Source of the DNA: Liopterus haemorrhoidalis | Lineage: Eukaryota; Arthropoda; Insecta; Coleoptera; Dytiscidae | DNA length: 64,000 nucleotides | Assembly: GCA_963971575.1 (NCBI GenBank) | Contig: OZ020613.1 | Span: 50,586,250-50,650,249, forward strand | Direction: 5' to 3' | Shown: piece by piece, positions 1-10,818 of the stretch | Numbering within the stretch: position 1 is the first letter of the stretch | Layout of the letters: every line of letters begins with the position of its first letter | The notes under the pieces: generated by a model | The model's input: the letters and a program-made list of their open reading frames with translations, nothing else | What the model was told of the DNA's origin: nothing | Database searches by the model: none | Made by a program: the position numbers and the translations under genes

Positions 1-211
1 TTATTTAAATTTTGTTTAAAAAAATTAAATGGAAGCTCTTATGTCTTAAATAACGTATAAAAGTGATTATCAAAAAAACTGTTGATTTTGATTTGATAAA
101 TATACCTAGCCATCCAGTATTATGTTGGCTTCTTACACTTATTAAATACCTACAAAACCCTGACATTTTTAATTTCACAGGGTTCTTCTAATTTTTCAAT
201 TTCCATTTATC

Positions 212-415
212 ATGGACAAAAACAAATTAAAATTATATGGAGAACGCGGCGGTCGCGCGAAGAGAACAAACCCGTTTGAACTTGCTCGCATAGGTAAAAG
301 TGTGACTATGCCTGGTATAAAGGATTCTTGGTCATATTTACGAAATCCTAAAAGTGTGAAATACAAACATACTGTTAAATTTCGTATCCATACTCTCTAC
401 GGTTCAACAGTCTGA
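212..415 (+). CDS. Short unrecognised ORF, 67 codons
   Basis: An ATG-initiated ORF of 67 codons that is basic and not low-complexity, ending in TGA about 50 bp before a Harbinger-type element. I do not recognise the protein. It contains Gly/Arg-rich sequence near residues 11-18 but no known motif. The surrounding 1-464 is AT-rich and shows nothing else. It could be a gene fragment or chance; the window gives no splice or homology support. Confidence 0.12.
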   Translation: MDKNKLKLYGERGGRAKRTNPFELARIGKSVTMPGIKDSWSYLRNPKSVKYKHTVKFRIHTLYGSTV

Positions 416-584
416 GAATCGAAATGGTCAATTGGCCCCTGTAACCCATTGTGCTACTTACGAGTAAGGCTACGGTTACAGTGGAAGCGTGTTCGCCCGA
501 AGTACAGTTCGGGCGTATTAGCGCGTAAACGGGCATATTCGCGCGTATACGAGCGACTAGATAGATGGTGTTTAGTTCTAGCAG

Positions 585-765
585 TTATTTTAATGACAAA
601 AAAATAAATAAATGGGATATTTGTATTAAGAATGCCGCAAAAAATGACATTTTAAAATGATAAGTATGAATTACAAACCTTAAACAAAACGGCCAAAAAG
701 TACAATTCAGACGATGAAAGGAACTAGATTGCAAAATCTAGTTCCGCCTAAACGTTTGGAATAGC
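585..765. repeat. Partial relative of the 902-1682 element
   Basis: This stretch repeats two blocks found in the neighbouring element. The AAATAAATAAATGGG block matches near 1090-1110, and the block around GAACTAGATTGCAAAATCTAG matches near 1630-1670, joined here by a shorter middle. It looks like an internally deleted, older relative. Its right end has decayed (CCGCCTAAACGTTTGGAAT against CCGCTTAACCGTTTGGAAC). Confidence 0.5.
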
Positions 766-901
766 CTATAATGCTCCAATTTCTTAGTAATATAAAAAAT
801 ATCAAGAATGTTTGCATTATAAAGCAGGTTAATTTGACACAATTCACCTTTGATTAATTTTATATATTTTTTTTTCCTTCATTACATTAATTAAAAAAAT
901 A

Positions 902-1682
902 CAGTCTGTTCCAAACGGTTAAGCGGAACCAAATGGGAATTTCGTTCTTTTAGGTTGTCAAGATAAGGGACCTTGCTTGGGTTATTTCATTTTTCACGTT
1001 GGAATGTCAAAATTTAAAATTCCAACAATGAAACCATGGAAACGAATGACATATGTCAAAATTAAATTTTTTTTTTACTTATTTTAATGGCAAAAAAATA
1101 AATAAATGGGAAATTTGTATTAAGAATTCCAGCAAACATTCAACTAACGGCCGAATGCTGGCAAACTGCTTTTATGCTGGTAAATTACTGGCACCAAAAG
1201 AAAGTGCAACGCCAGTATTAATAATGTACTTCACATTTGTATTTCGCATTCCGCCTATACGAAGTACTTTACCAGCATTTTATAAGCACTCTTCTTCACT
1301 CATACTTTTTACTTAAAACCATCAGAAATAAATCTTGCAACTAATGCGATTATTTTGCACTTTACCGTTGCTGGGCCGGCAACTGATACATCAATGGGCC
1401 AGTAACGGCCACGGGGACACCGGGGTACTGGCCCATTACTTTCAATGCCGGGGAGTATGTGCTTTACCAGTACTGGCCCGTATAAAAATGTTTGCTGGGA
1501 TGACACAAAAAATCAAAATATAAAGAAAATCACATTTTAAAATAATATTAACCTTAACCAAAAAATGTTTATTGTAAGTATGATTTACAAAGCTTTAACA
1601 AAACGGTCGAAAAGCACGATTTAAACGATGAAAGTAACTAGATTGCAAAATTTAGTTCCGCTTAACCGTTTGGAACAGACTG
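902..1682. mobile_element. Tc1/mariner-type MITE with perfect 28-bp TIRs
   Basis: The element starts CAGTCTGTTCCAAACGGTTA and ends with the exact complement over 28 bp. The dinucleotide TA lies at both borders (900-901 and 1683-1684). A TA duplication and a CAGT-type terminus fit the Tc1/mariner/pogo group. It has no transposase ORF. A second TIR-bearing sequence (1129-1498) sits inside it, and the whole unit sits inside the 468-2269 element. Confidence 0.75.
1129..1498. mobile_element. Small nested TIR element
   Basis: The left end CCAGCAAACATT is mirrored by AATGTTTGCTGG at the right, and similarity continues imperfectly inward for about 40 bp with GGCCNNNNNCTGG-type motifs. It is GC-richer than its surroundings and carries several copies of TACTGGC/GCCAGTA. 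It has no coding capacity. No convincing target duplication could be fixed, so the class is left open. Confidence 0.5.
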
Positions 1683-2080
1683 TACGTCACTGTTATTCAC
1701 GTACCACCAAGTCTTCTTTCAGGTACCACTAGTGATACGCGTACCACCTTTTGAGAACCACTGGTGTAAATCATTCATATTTTGTTTTGTTTTTTATTAT
1801 GTTTAGAACCTGGAAAAATTAAATATTTCTCCTTATCGCTAACTTTTAATTCAGTCGCCACTTCATCCCATAATTTACGTGATTGATCAATGGTAAGTTT
1901 TACATTTTTAAACTAAAAATATTAATTTCTCAATATTCATTTTGTGTACACAGACTGTACCACAATGCAAGTAAAACAAGTGGACTGTACGGAGATAAGA
2001 ACTGTAGGTAGAACACATACTCGCGCGAACAAAACAAACAATTTTGAATTCAGCTATTCGGGCCATTTACAACATAAAGA

Positions 2081-2224
2081 TGTGTACTTCTACACGCTTG
2101 AATTAGTCGCTCGAATGCGGGCGAGTACGAGCGTAGTTCGCGCGATTTATAAGCTTCTACAGTACCTAAAAACCTGTGTATTTCTACACGCTTGAATCAG
2201 TCGCGCGAATGCGGGCGAGTATGC
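2081..2224. repeat. Direct repeat in the Harbinger-type element's right end
   Basis: Two copies of about 50 bp (2081-2130 and 2175-2224) share TTCTACACGCTTGAAT followed by AGTCGCGCGAATGCGGGCGA-type sequence with a few changes. Subterminal direct repeats like this often serve as transposase-binding sites in DNA transposons. That role is inference here. Confidence 0.5.
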
Positions 2225-2269
2225 GCGACTTATTGTTCGCGCGAACACGCTTCCACTGTAACCGCAGCC

Positions 2270-2792
2270 TAAGAGGTTTCGAAGACCCTTTCTAGAAACA
2301 AACAATACAGCTGCAACAATGGATAATAGCAGTGGTGGCTCAAGATTATTAAAGTATAAGGTTGTCTCGTAACTTGTAGTGGCGAGGGCAAATAGTGAAG
2401 CTACGTCATCTGTATGCTAACGAGACGTCAGTCTTTGTTTATCGATATGTTATATACACGTGAAGTTTGAATTTTGTCTATAAATATAAAAATATCGTTT
2501 AATTTTTTGATTTTCTACATGTTTTAATTCAATAAAATTAAATAAATGTAACTAAATTTTCTTGCATTCATTTTTGATGTGAAGAGAATAATAAGTGAAA
2601 TATTTCAATATTTTAGTTTTAAGGTGTCTCCCCGTAACTACCCTAATATTCATCAAATTGAAAATATGCATAGAACAAATAAGACTTGTTTTCTTATAAA
2701 CAATTTTTAAAGTATATTTTTTTCTGTTAAGATAGTTCTGTTTATATAAGAAATATTTTAAGGTTTTTAGTTAACCCAGAAACACCCCCTAA
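2270..2792. other. AT-rich spacer between two MITEs
   Basis: About 520 bp with no convincing gene. A short ATG-led reading frame near 2320 (18 codons) is too short to support. No promoter, RNA or repeat structure could be assigned. Confidence 0.4.
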
Positions 2793-3164
2793 AAGCCTTA
2801 TCACACTAGAGTTATTATTCAAGTCTAAACTTGGAAAATTAAAGTCTTTGCATTCGAATCGAAGTCTTGTGCGTGTGATAGCATGCAGAAAAAACCTAGG
2901 TTTTGAAGACCAGGCAAATGAAACGGGATACAATTTCTCGGTCTTTTTACCCAGGTCTTACAGCTGACGCGTCTTTGTCTTTTGTTTATGTCAAAATATA
3001 ACTGTCAACTGTCATAATTTCACGATGTGCGCATGGGTAAACAAACAATTTCCAAGTCTTAACTAATATTCAAATACCGCGTGATATGTCAAGACCTGAA
3101 GACTTGGAACCATGAAAAAAAAACTACAAAAATAAGACTTGGATAGCGTTCTAGTGTGAGGCCT
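2793..3164. mobile_element. MITE with TAA target duplication, 372 bp
   Basis: The inverted ends share CCTNATCACACTAGA-type sequence (right end CTAGTGTGAGGCCT). TAA abuts both borders at 2790-2792 and 3165-3167. The interior carries many scattered copies of AAGTCTT/AAGACTT in both orientations, resembling subterminal binding motifs. It is non-coding. PIF/Harbinger type is likely from the TAA site. Confidence 0.6.
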
Positions 3165-3638
3165 TAAGAACGAACATTTTGAGATACCATGTCTATATTG
3201 GAATCCTGGTTCTATTCTATTGTACCAAATTTCGTTAAAATACTTCCAGCCGTTTTTAAAAACAGATAGAACCTCTAATTTTATTAATTACTATATGTAT
3301 TATTATAGCAATTTGTTTTTCTATTTTTATTTAAATATATCTAAAATTATATTTGTATTCGGTTTTATTGTTATTTATTAACTATAATACAAATACCCAT
3401 CACCTTAAATTTTATATAAATCAGTATAAAATTTCCTTAGGTTTTTATTTATAATAGGGGATAGGCATGATTTTTTAATTTTTTTTATTATATTCCTCTT
3501 GTTGCATATAAACATAAAAAATTGATGTGAAGTGTGAATATTCACACATTTCAGGGTTTCGCAGGTATTTAGTAAGTGAATAATGATTATTTGGAATGCC
3601 AAAACAAATTGTATGTTATTATTATTTTTTTTTTTTTT

Positions 3639-4010
3639 GTTAATTTTAATTCGAATGCCTAATACCATTATGTAAGTTTCTAAATATGTGCAGATTTTTT
3701 TTTTTTATATAGCAAGGTTCAATAAAATTTTGAAAAAATTCCTCTTAGATAGATATATAATCTAAAAATATTAGTGAAGGCGGAATGCTGAGTGTGTAGA
3801 ACATATTTTGCTTTGTAGTATTCACTGTAAAATGAACAATATTTTAAAAATAATTTATCATCTCTTAATCTAAGAGCTTTAAAAACAAATTTTATGTTAA
3901 AATATTTTTATGTTAATTTTAATTCAAGTGCCTAATACCATTATTTAGGTTTCTTAATATGCGCAGTATTTTTTTTTATATAGCAAGGTTCATTAAGATT
4001 TTGAAAATTG
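3639..4010. repeat. Pair of ~100-bp direct repeats
   Basis: Copies at 3639-3742 and 3912-4010 share GTTAATTTTAATTC, GTGCCTAATACCATTAT and TATAGCAAGGTTCA in the same order. Each copy includes a T-rich run. Between them is AT-rich sequence. This looks like two copies of a dispersed repeat or an old local duplication. No coding sequence was seen. Confidence 0.5.
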
Positions 4011-4151
4011 CGCTTATGGCTTCATTGGTTGTTTCTAGTCATAGCTCCTCCCTTTGATTTCGTGTACATTCAAACAGAACTAAATTATAATTTCAACAAT
4101 TTCCACTGGTTATTAAATTTACGTTGCTTAAAAAAAAAAATATATATATTG

Positions 4152-4219
4152 TCTCTTCTCGTGGGATTCGAACTCATTTTCTTGGGCAGAACGCTAGTAC
4201 CATAACCATTGCACCAAGA
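4152..4219 (-). tRNA. Decayed tRNA-like sequence (pseudogene or SINE head)
   Basis: Read on the minus strand, this 68-nt segment has an A-box-like TGGTGCAATGGTTATGG and a B-box-like GTTCGAATCCC at tRNA spacing, and a T-run follows in the AT tract downstream. Acceptor and T-stem pairing is only partial, so a working tRNA is unlikely. It may be a tRNA pseudogene or the head of a tRNA-derived SINE. No SINE body could be delimited. Confidence 0.45.
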
Positions 4220-4702
4220 TGCACGTTACAGTTTAGTGTGTTATATAACTATAAGTTTTCAACATTATTAGCAAAAAAACACAAAAAATGCTTTTTTTTC
4301 CAAAAACATAATCTGATCAAAAATTCCTGTTGTACTATTCCGGTTCACACCAATGTACATTACTTAGATTTTTTTCAGATTTTTAGTTTAAACCATCTGG
4401 GCTACAGGGTGTGGGACAAAAATTTTTTTGCACAATTTTGGCAAAAATCGCTTCAAAATAATTTATTTTGCAAAAATTAAAATTTGATCGTTAATCCACG
4501 TACCAAGGGCTTTCATTTGATAACCTACTCAGAATTTTAAAAAAATATTTTTTTTTTCGATGAGCACATATTTGTTTATATTTTTAGGGGGATATGTTTT
4601 TTAGATGTTTTAGTATTTTTCCTATGTGCGGGTCAAAGAGTTGTATAAGCATGCCAAATTTCAACTCTCTAGGTTTAGCCGTTTGGCTACAATTTTTACC
4701 GA

Positions 4703-4736
<34 letters not shown>
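4703..4736. repeat. (CAGA)n microsatellite
   Basis: About eight tandem CAGA units, followed by CGACAAAATGACGG. A shorter, degenerate GACAGACAGACC run occurs near 18932-18952. Such tracts are common in dispersed insect repeats. Confidence 0.9.
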
Positions 4737-6293
4737 GACAAAATGACGGTATAAGGGTTTTTTGGTCATACCTACAAAACCCTAAAAAGTTTTTATTTTT
4801 ATAAAAAAACAATTTATATCATTACCTGATGGCGAAAAACAACAGAAAAGGCGAAATTTGTGGCTGGAAGCTATGGGGCGAAACAAAATCGATGTTTCAG
4901 AAAAAAGTAAATTTTATGTTGTGTGCATAAATGCATCAATGTTCGGTAAATTATCACTCTGAGCCCTAACAAAATCTTTATCTGCCATTTTAATAATAAA
5001 TGCGTGAAAAATTGTTCAAAAACCAATACAAAACTCTGAAACAATACAATATACACACGTGTAAAGATTATGTTGTAGCTATCTGTGACGTGAAACCCCT
5101 ATCGTTTGACGCTACACTCAGTCGTTTTTAGTCGGCAACCTTCGCGCCGTGGTCGGCTTATTTCAAATTTACAATATTTTAATTAAAAAATTTGGCTATA
5201 ATATTAATTAAAATATGATTTTTGTTTTGTTAGGTGACATAACTAACATTAACATATCAAAATAATGTAGTTTTAAGGAAATACAAATTTTATGCGTATC
5301 CCCTATTATTCAGTAGAACTGTCTTGAAATAAATATCTATTATGAAAATAGTCAATAAAAATATTTAAAAACGTGCAACATCTATATTAATTCTGTATGC
5401 TAGTTTGAACTATGCAAAGATGATACGGTGCTTCAAATTCAGTTATAATGCAAACAAAATTAAATGTATACAATTTACAATTACATATATAAATAACTAC
5501 AAGAAAAATATAAATTTTTTAATGCAACAAACCAATATTAAAAAAAAAATGCTTGCATTATAAACAAAAATATTTATTTATACAGAGCCAATTAAACAAA
5601 CGTAATGTGCTTTTCTATATAAACATAACTCTTAATAAAAAAAGTAGAATACATGTATTCGACTTTAAATATAAGAAATGCTGACTGTTTGCAAGAGTAT
5701 ACAATAGCCTTTAGAAATATTTCAATTTGAATATAATAAACTTGTGTAGTTAACAATAATATGAATTTTGTTTTGGTATATCCAAAAATATTTAGAGACA
5801 ATTAATGCCCTATTTATAAGTAAAACTTGAATAATATATCTAAATAAGTAAATTTTAAAGCCTAATGTCTGTAAACGAAACGTCGTAGACGTAAAGTCTG
5901 TAGACGAGTTGTCGTGGAACAAAAAAAAACTCATGTTTTAAAACAAAATTATGGCTATTTAAAATGTTTCCAAATGCTGTAAAAGATGAATTTGGCTTCT
6001 AAAGTTTGCCTACCCCTGCCCTAGCAGGTATAATGCGAATAGAATTATTTGCAATGGCTTGTTAACTCTGTGCAGTTAATAATAAGGATTAGAACCCTTC
6101 TTTACTGCCTCATTAAGGGTGCAGGTAATATCTACCAGTCTGTCCGTACTTAACACTTTTAACTAGGGTTGTACCCATAAGCAAATTAACCGCTTTCTGA
6201 TTAATCGGCCTTGCCTTTTCGGCTGATACCAATTAATCGGCCGCTAATTATTAATAATGTATATGGAATCTGCCTGCTAGTACGATTGTATGA
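4737..6293. other. AT-rich intergenic stretch
   Basis: No gene is supported. ORFs here are short and A/T-biased. A small cluster of TGTAGACG-like motifs lies near 5864-5912. The sequence TAGGGTTGTACCCATAA near 6163 resembles a hAT terminus, but no partner end or target duplication was found. Confidence 0.4.
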
Positions 6294-6301
6294 TTTATAG
6301 G

Positions 6302-6557
6302 TAGAGTGACCAGATTTCAGTGAAGGGAAACCGGGACACAGGAAAAAAAAGTTTCCACCCAGATCCAATTGAAGAGCAAAAAAAAAGGTCCTCACCTCTC
6401 AAATTCAAAGTAAAGAGCAAAAAAAAAAAGGTCCTCACCTCCCCAAATTCAAAGTGAAGAGCAAAGAGATTCAAAAACCAGGACAATCGGGCGTCCCGAG
6501 GACAGTCTTCGGGACACCGGGACAATTGACCGAAAGCCGGGACGGATGGTTACCTTA
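6302..6557. mobile_element. hAT-type MITE with perfect 8-bp TSD
   Basis: Both borders carry TTTATAGG (6294-6301 and 6558-6565). The termini TAGAGTGACCAGA and TGGTTACCTTA are imperfect inverted repeats. An 8-bp target duplication and TA-ended TIRs fit hAT. The interior has nearly three tandem copies of a unit of about 41 bp (6371-6475: AAGAGCAAAAAA + GGTCCTCACCTC) plus several CCGGGAC motifs. It is non-coding. Confidence 0.7.
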
Positions 6558-6565
6558 TTTATAGG

Positions 6566-7498
6566 GAAATGTTCCTAAGAGAGACTCTATCTGGCGGAAT
6601 TATATTGAAATAACCAAATAGGCAAGTTTGTTATTGTTCTGACACATGTGTTACATTTATTTAGATTTTAGATTGTATATTTGTTTGGCATATATGTCAT
6701 ATTTATTAAGAAAACATAAATCAAGACAAAAATATTAATAAATTCTTTCTAAATGTCAGATTACAACGTATTATCAATATGTCAAAAAGTTGTTATTGTC
6801 TATTTAGTTAGTTACGATTTTGCCACATTGGCGCTGCAATCTAAAAGGGGTTCCCTATTGCTATACACCGAAAGTAAACAAACTAAGGCCAAAAGGTCGC
6901 AAGCGGTTTTTGCCCACACGATTTTATTAACAAAACTTACAAATAAAATATATAATCCTCCGAAAGATTTTGGAAGTGGATAATGTCTCGTCAAGTTTGT
7001 GAATAAAGAAAAATATACCCTTGTCCATTTCCCGTTTACAAAAAAAAAAACAAAATCAATTATCCCTTTGTGATATTTTCAATATATTACGGGTCGAACT
7101 TGACAATCTAAGCAACCAAAATTTTAAAAATAGTATTAAAAAAATTTTAGTTTTCGTTCTTTTTACTCATTTGACAATTTTTTAATATGTAAGTTGGGTT
7201 TTACACGATTCAATTTATTGATCAATTATTTGAAAAAGTTGATCTTCAATTTATTGATATGTGTAAACTGTTCAAATTTCAACAATAAATTGAACAATTA
7301 ATTGATGAAAAAATTAATCAATTTTTCAAAATAAATTAGTCGACAAGTATTATTTTTCATCAATTTTTTTGGGAATTCTAGTTATATTTTTATCTGTTAA
7401 GATATTGCCAACTGTTTATTTGTAGAATAACCAACAAATATTTAGTTTGTGTTTCGTTTTCAAATGTGATAGAAACGCAAAACGTTTTAATTCACCAT
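6566..7498. other. AT-rich intergenic stretch
   Basis: No coding sequence is supported. Around 7205-7380 the sequence repeatedly carries CAATTTATTGA/TCAATAAATTG in both orientations, so local hairpins are possible. A related motif recurs near 8668-8700, on the far side of the hAT pair. Confidence 0.35.
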
Positions 7499-7506
7499 CA
7501 TCTAGG

Positions 7507-8501
7507 TAGGGTTGCCACCTAACGCCTCACTCTGACCCGGAGCATAAAAAAGTTGTGTTTTAAATAGAGATGTACCGGATCATATAAAAGCCAGATCTGC
7601 GGATGCAGATACGGATAAGGATTATTTGTTTTCTTATCCGTGGATACGGATACGGATCTTCCAAGTAAGTACAGAGACCTTGAAGCGATGCAGTTTCGAA
7701 AACCACCAGCAAATTATGTGATGCTCGACTTAATATCAGTCTAAACGCCAAAATAAAATTGAGTAAACCTTGGGCATTTTTAGATACAAGCTTGTATGAA
7801 AACTAATTTAAATTTTTCTATAAGATATTTGTTTAAATTCCGCCTTAGAAAAACGGATCTGGACCCGAGTAGGAATTTTTATTTTTTGGAGACCATCCGC
7901 GGATACGGATAGCCGGCACACCACTAGTTTTAAATATAATCCATTGCTCATCTGTTACATCTTGTTACATTAAAAAATAATTACATTCTTCCAATTTAAT
8001 TGCATATTTTTTATGTTCAATTAATATACTTGAACATATTATCAACTCATATTAAATAAAATCTATTAAATAGAAAAAACTCTATTTTTTTGATATTTTA
8101 TTTTCACATGTCTAGTTATTTTTCGTGGTTACCAACAAAACTGCCACCCTACCATAGCCTACTCAGATAAAGAAACATCGTGAATGGATTTTAAGTAAAT
8201 ATTTATTAGATATACAATATATGCTTCCTAAAATAAGAAAAGAAAATCAAAAAGGCGATGACAGGGAGGCGCAGATATTCAGAAAATCACTTGAAGAGCG
8301 GGGGTCAGAAATTCAGAAAATGTAGGAAATTCTTGAAGTGTAGGAAAGGCAGAAAACGTTTAACAAACCGTCAGTATTATATAAAAAAAAAGATGTTTAT
8401 ATTTCGCACGACCCGGAGAAATACGGATCAAACCCGGAACCCGCATGCAAACCTGTAAAACCCGGAACCTCCGGGTCAGATCTGAAGAGGTGGCAACCCT
8501 A
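7507..8501. mobile_element. hAT-type non-autonomous element, 995 bp
   Basis: The termini TAGGGTTGCCACCT and AGGTGGCAACCCTA are perfect inverted repeats of 14 bp, with similarity continuing inward (TCTGACCCGGAG against CTCCGGGTCAGA). The flanks CATCTAGG (7499-7506) and CATCTTGG (8502-8509) match at 7 of 8 positions, giving the hAT-type 8-bp duplication. No transposase ORF is present. A second hAT-type element lies inside it at 7565-7926. Confidence 0.8.
7565..7926. mobile_element. Second hAT-type MITE nested in the first
   Basis: GTTTTAAA flanks both sides exactly (7557-7564 and 7927-7934). The termini TAGAGATGTACCGG and CCGGCACACCACTA are imperfect inverted repeats of hAT style. The subterminal regions carry repeated GCGGATACGGAT-like motifs on both sides, plausible transposase-binding sites. 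It is 362 bp long and non-coding. Confidence 0.8.
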
Positions 8502-8509
8502 CATCTTGG

Positions 8510-9949
8510 TTATTTCTTTGATTTTTGTTCACAGCTTGTAATTTTGTGAAGATTTTTTCAATATTTTCATTTTGATAAATATGTTAACATATTTTACAAT
8601 TGGTAAAGTAAAAGTTAAAAAAAAAAAAAATGATGTTTGTAAAGTGATCCTTCTATTTTCAAGGTTGTCAATAAATTGATAAATTGACAAAAAAATTGAT
8701 TGAAGCTTTTGGTAATTTTGTTTAGCAAAAGCCAATTTCAAACATTAAATAATTAAACGTTTAGAATAACTTATAAGTAAAAATATTTTAAAAAAATGCG
8801 CCAATTTTAGGTTAAATTTCCATTGCAGACATAACCGAGACAAACTACAAGGCAGATTACATTTAAATTATAATACATCTCCTACGGCACTTCCTGCTAA
8901 AAAGACCCCTTGAGAAAATAATTCTGCTTGCGCTACTGATCAAACGAAATCGCCCATGCAGTAAGCAGGTATGAACAGACAGCAGTCTCCCAGCTGCTAG
9001 TAACTATTGAACATGCTTTGCGGAAAAGATTTCAACAAAGCTAAGTGCAAATGAAATATTTTATTGTGTAGTTAAAGTGTGTTATTACAAAATAATAATT
9101 TAAAGTATCAAGAATTAATAGTGTATAAAAAATAGTTATAAATCACCCGATTTTCAACATAAGAACAACCAGTTTTAGGTTATGTTTCTAATTTTTAGGT
9201 TCATACACAATCTAACGTAATTATTTAAGAATTATTTATTAATTTATGGTTTTAATGTATTCAGAGTTAAAGATAACTTAAAGTAAAAATTATATAAGAA
9301 TACAATTTATTGTTAAAATTTTAAATTTACAACTTGTGCTTCATATTTTATCATAACTTCTGTATTCACAACGTATTTTGAAGAAAATAAGTTGTAATAG
9401 TAGTAAAGTAAAAAAATAATCCTTTCAGTGTTATTTTTTGTATTAGTGATTTTCAATTTATTATTTTTATACAAAATTCTCTTACAAAATATATAAAGAT
9501 TACCTGAAGATTGTAGTCAAATATGTTCGCACAAATAATATGTATAACATTATAGACACATAACATTAGGTAGAAATTATTTGGTTAGAAAAAAGTGTGG
9601 TAAGTAAAACCGGGTGAGACCTAATAAAATATATTACTTAATATTTATTTGCAAATAATTTTAAGCTCATGATCAATAATTCAATTATGGACGTCATAAA
9701 TTTCTATCTGGTTATTTTTATAATGCCATCCATGTTGGACATTAGTTATTTATGGGTGGCGTGATTTATTTTTTAGAATAACGCAAGTATTTAATGGCAA
9801 CGCTTTTTTCAGAACCTTTTATCATTAACTCATTTTCAATATAATAACAACGATTAATAGTAAATTATCTGATGCTACTTAATTGTAGATATAATAAAGA
9901 GAAAAGTTCTTTGGAACTATTTATACTTTGTTTCAAACAAGAATTTTGT
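8510..9949. other. AT-rich intergenic stretch
   Basis: About 1.4 kb without a supportable gene, RNA or element boundary. The 8870-9010 part is less AT-rich but has no recognisable structure. Confidence 0.4.
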
Positions 9950-10297
9950 TGGTTAAAATTTTTGGCGCACTGTCCATCTTAATGACTATACTACATATTA
10001 AAAACAATAAATAAATAAATAAAAACATTAAAAATACGCATACTCAACAAAAGAAATTTTGCACGGACAAATACGAGTAAATAAAATAAAAAGTCTGTTC
10101 GAAAAATTGAACAGAGGCAGTATGATGGTAAGAGGCTGTAAAGGGGCCAATTACCATCGAATATCATAGTTTAATAAAAAAACAAACAATAACGAAAAAG
10201 GTGAAAGACTTCAAACATAAAACAGTAAGTTCGATTCTCTCAGGAAGGCGTGTGATGGCGGTTTCCTTTCCGCGGTTAATCCTGCAGGAAGAACCCC
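9950..10297 (-). mobile_element. 3' end of an I-type LINE, internally deleted
   Basis: On the minus strand this matches the end of the LINE copies at 28250-34067 and 38281-42720: the GSSCRINR segment of ORF2, then the last codons of ORF2, the 3' UTR hairpin region (GTCTGTTC...GAACAGAC) and the terminal GTGCGCCAAAAATTTTAAC. About 200 bp between 'ACACGCC' and 'TTCCTGAGAGAATC' is missing. Only a single TAAC unit remains at the tail. Confidence 0.85.
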
Positions 10298-10818
10298 GGA
10301 GTCCAATTTGGATCACCCTTAGCTGTATGTAATTGTCCACCACATTATTCGTACGATGATCATTATTTTTGATCTTCTTGTTTACATTGTAAATAAAATA
10401 TTTTAAGGTAATATATACAATGGACGTTTTAAATACCGTATACAATGCTTTTTTGTGATTACAAAAATAATTATCTATATTAAATTGAATTAAATTTTCT
10501 AATTTTTCTATAATACCGTATAGTCCAGGGCGGATCTGTAAAAATACTACGTCATGTGGATGTTGAGCTAATTTTTGCAGAAATTGCTTCGAAATAACTC
10601 ACATAACAATAATTGAGTTATCCTCCCCGCCAAAAAGTTCGGGAACATTGTTTAAAAATTGAAAATATTAAAAAATTAAGAAAAAAATCATTTTTTTTTT
10701 CTTCTTTTTGAGCACATAGCTGTGAAATTATTCATTTCTGAGAAAAGTTATGAGGAAAAAAAAGTTTCGTAATTAAATTTCCTACAAGATAGGATTATTT
10801 AGAAATTTCAAAAATTGT
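10298..10818. other. AT-rich spacer before the inverted arms
   Basis: About 520 bp of A/T-rich sequence with no gene. It is not mirrored beyond the right arm, so it lies outside the inverted-repeat element. Confidence 0.4.

Larger units (their letters stand above)
468..2269. mobile_element. Non-autonomous Harbinger-type element, 1.8 kb
   Basis: The ends are inverted repeats of about 34 bp: the left end begins GGCTACGGTTACAGTGGAAG and the right end is its complement with one or two changes. TAA flanks both sides (465-467, 2270-2272), and a 3-bp TAA target site is typical of PIF/Harbinger. CpG-rich subterminal sequence with GCGCGAA-type motifs sits just inside each end. No transposase is encoded. 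The interior is largely made of other inserted repeats (585-765 and 902-1682). Confidence 0.7.

Noticed and set aside
1309..1523. Overlapping short ORFs on both strands
   Set aside because: They lie in the GC-rich inner inverted repeats of a MITE; symmetric sequence gives ORFs on both strands.
3405..3668. 87-codon ORF with Lys/Asn/Ile bias
   Set aside because: Composition reflects A/T-rich DNA and poly(T) runs; no motif.
4703..4736. CRISPR-like short repeats
   Set aside because: A 4-bp microsatellite without spacers, in a eukaryotic context.
10164..10445. 93-codon ORF as a gene
   Set aside because: It is a chance fusion of the deleted LINE 3' end with flanking AT-rich sequence.
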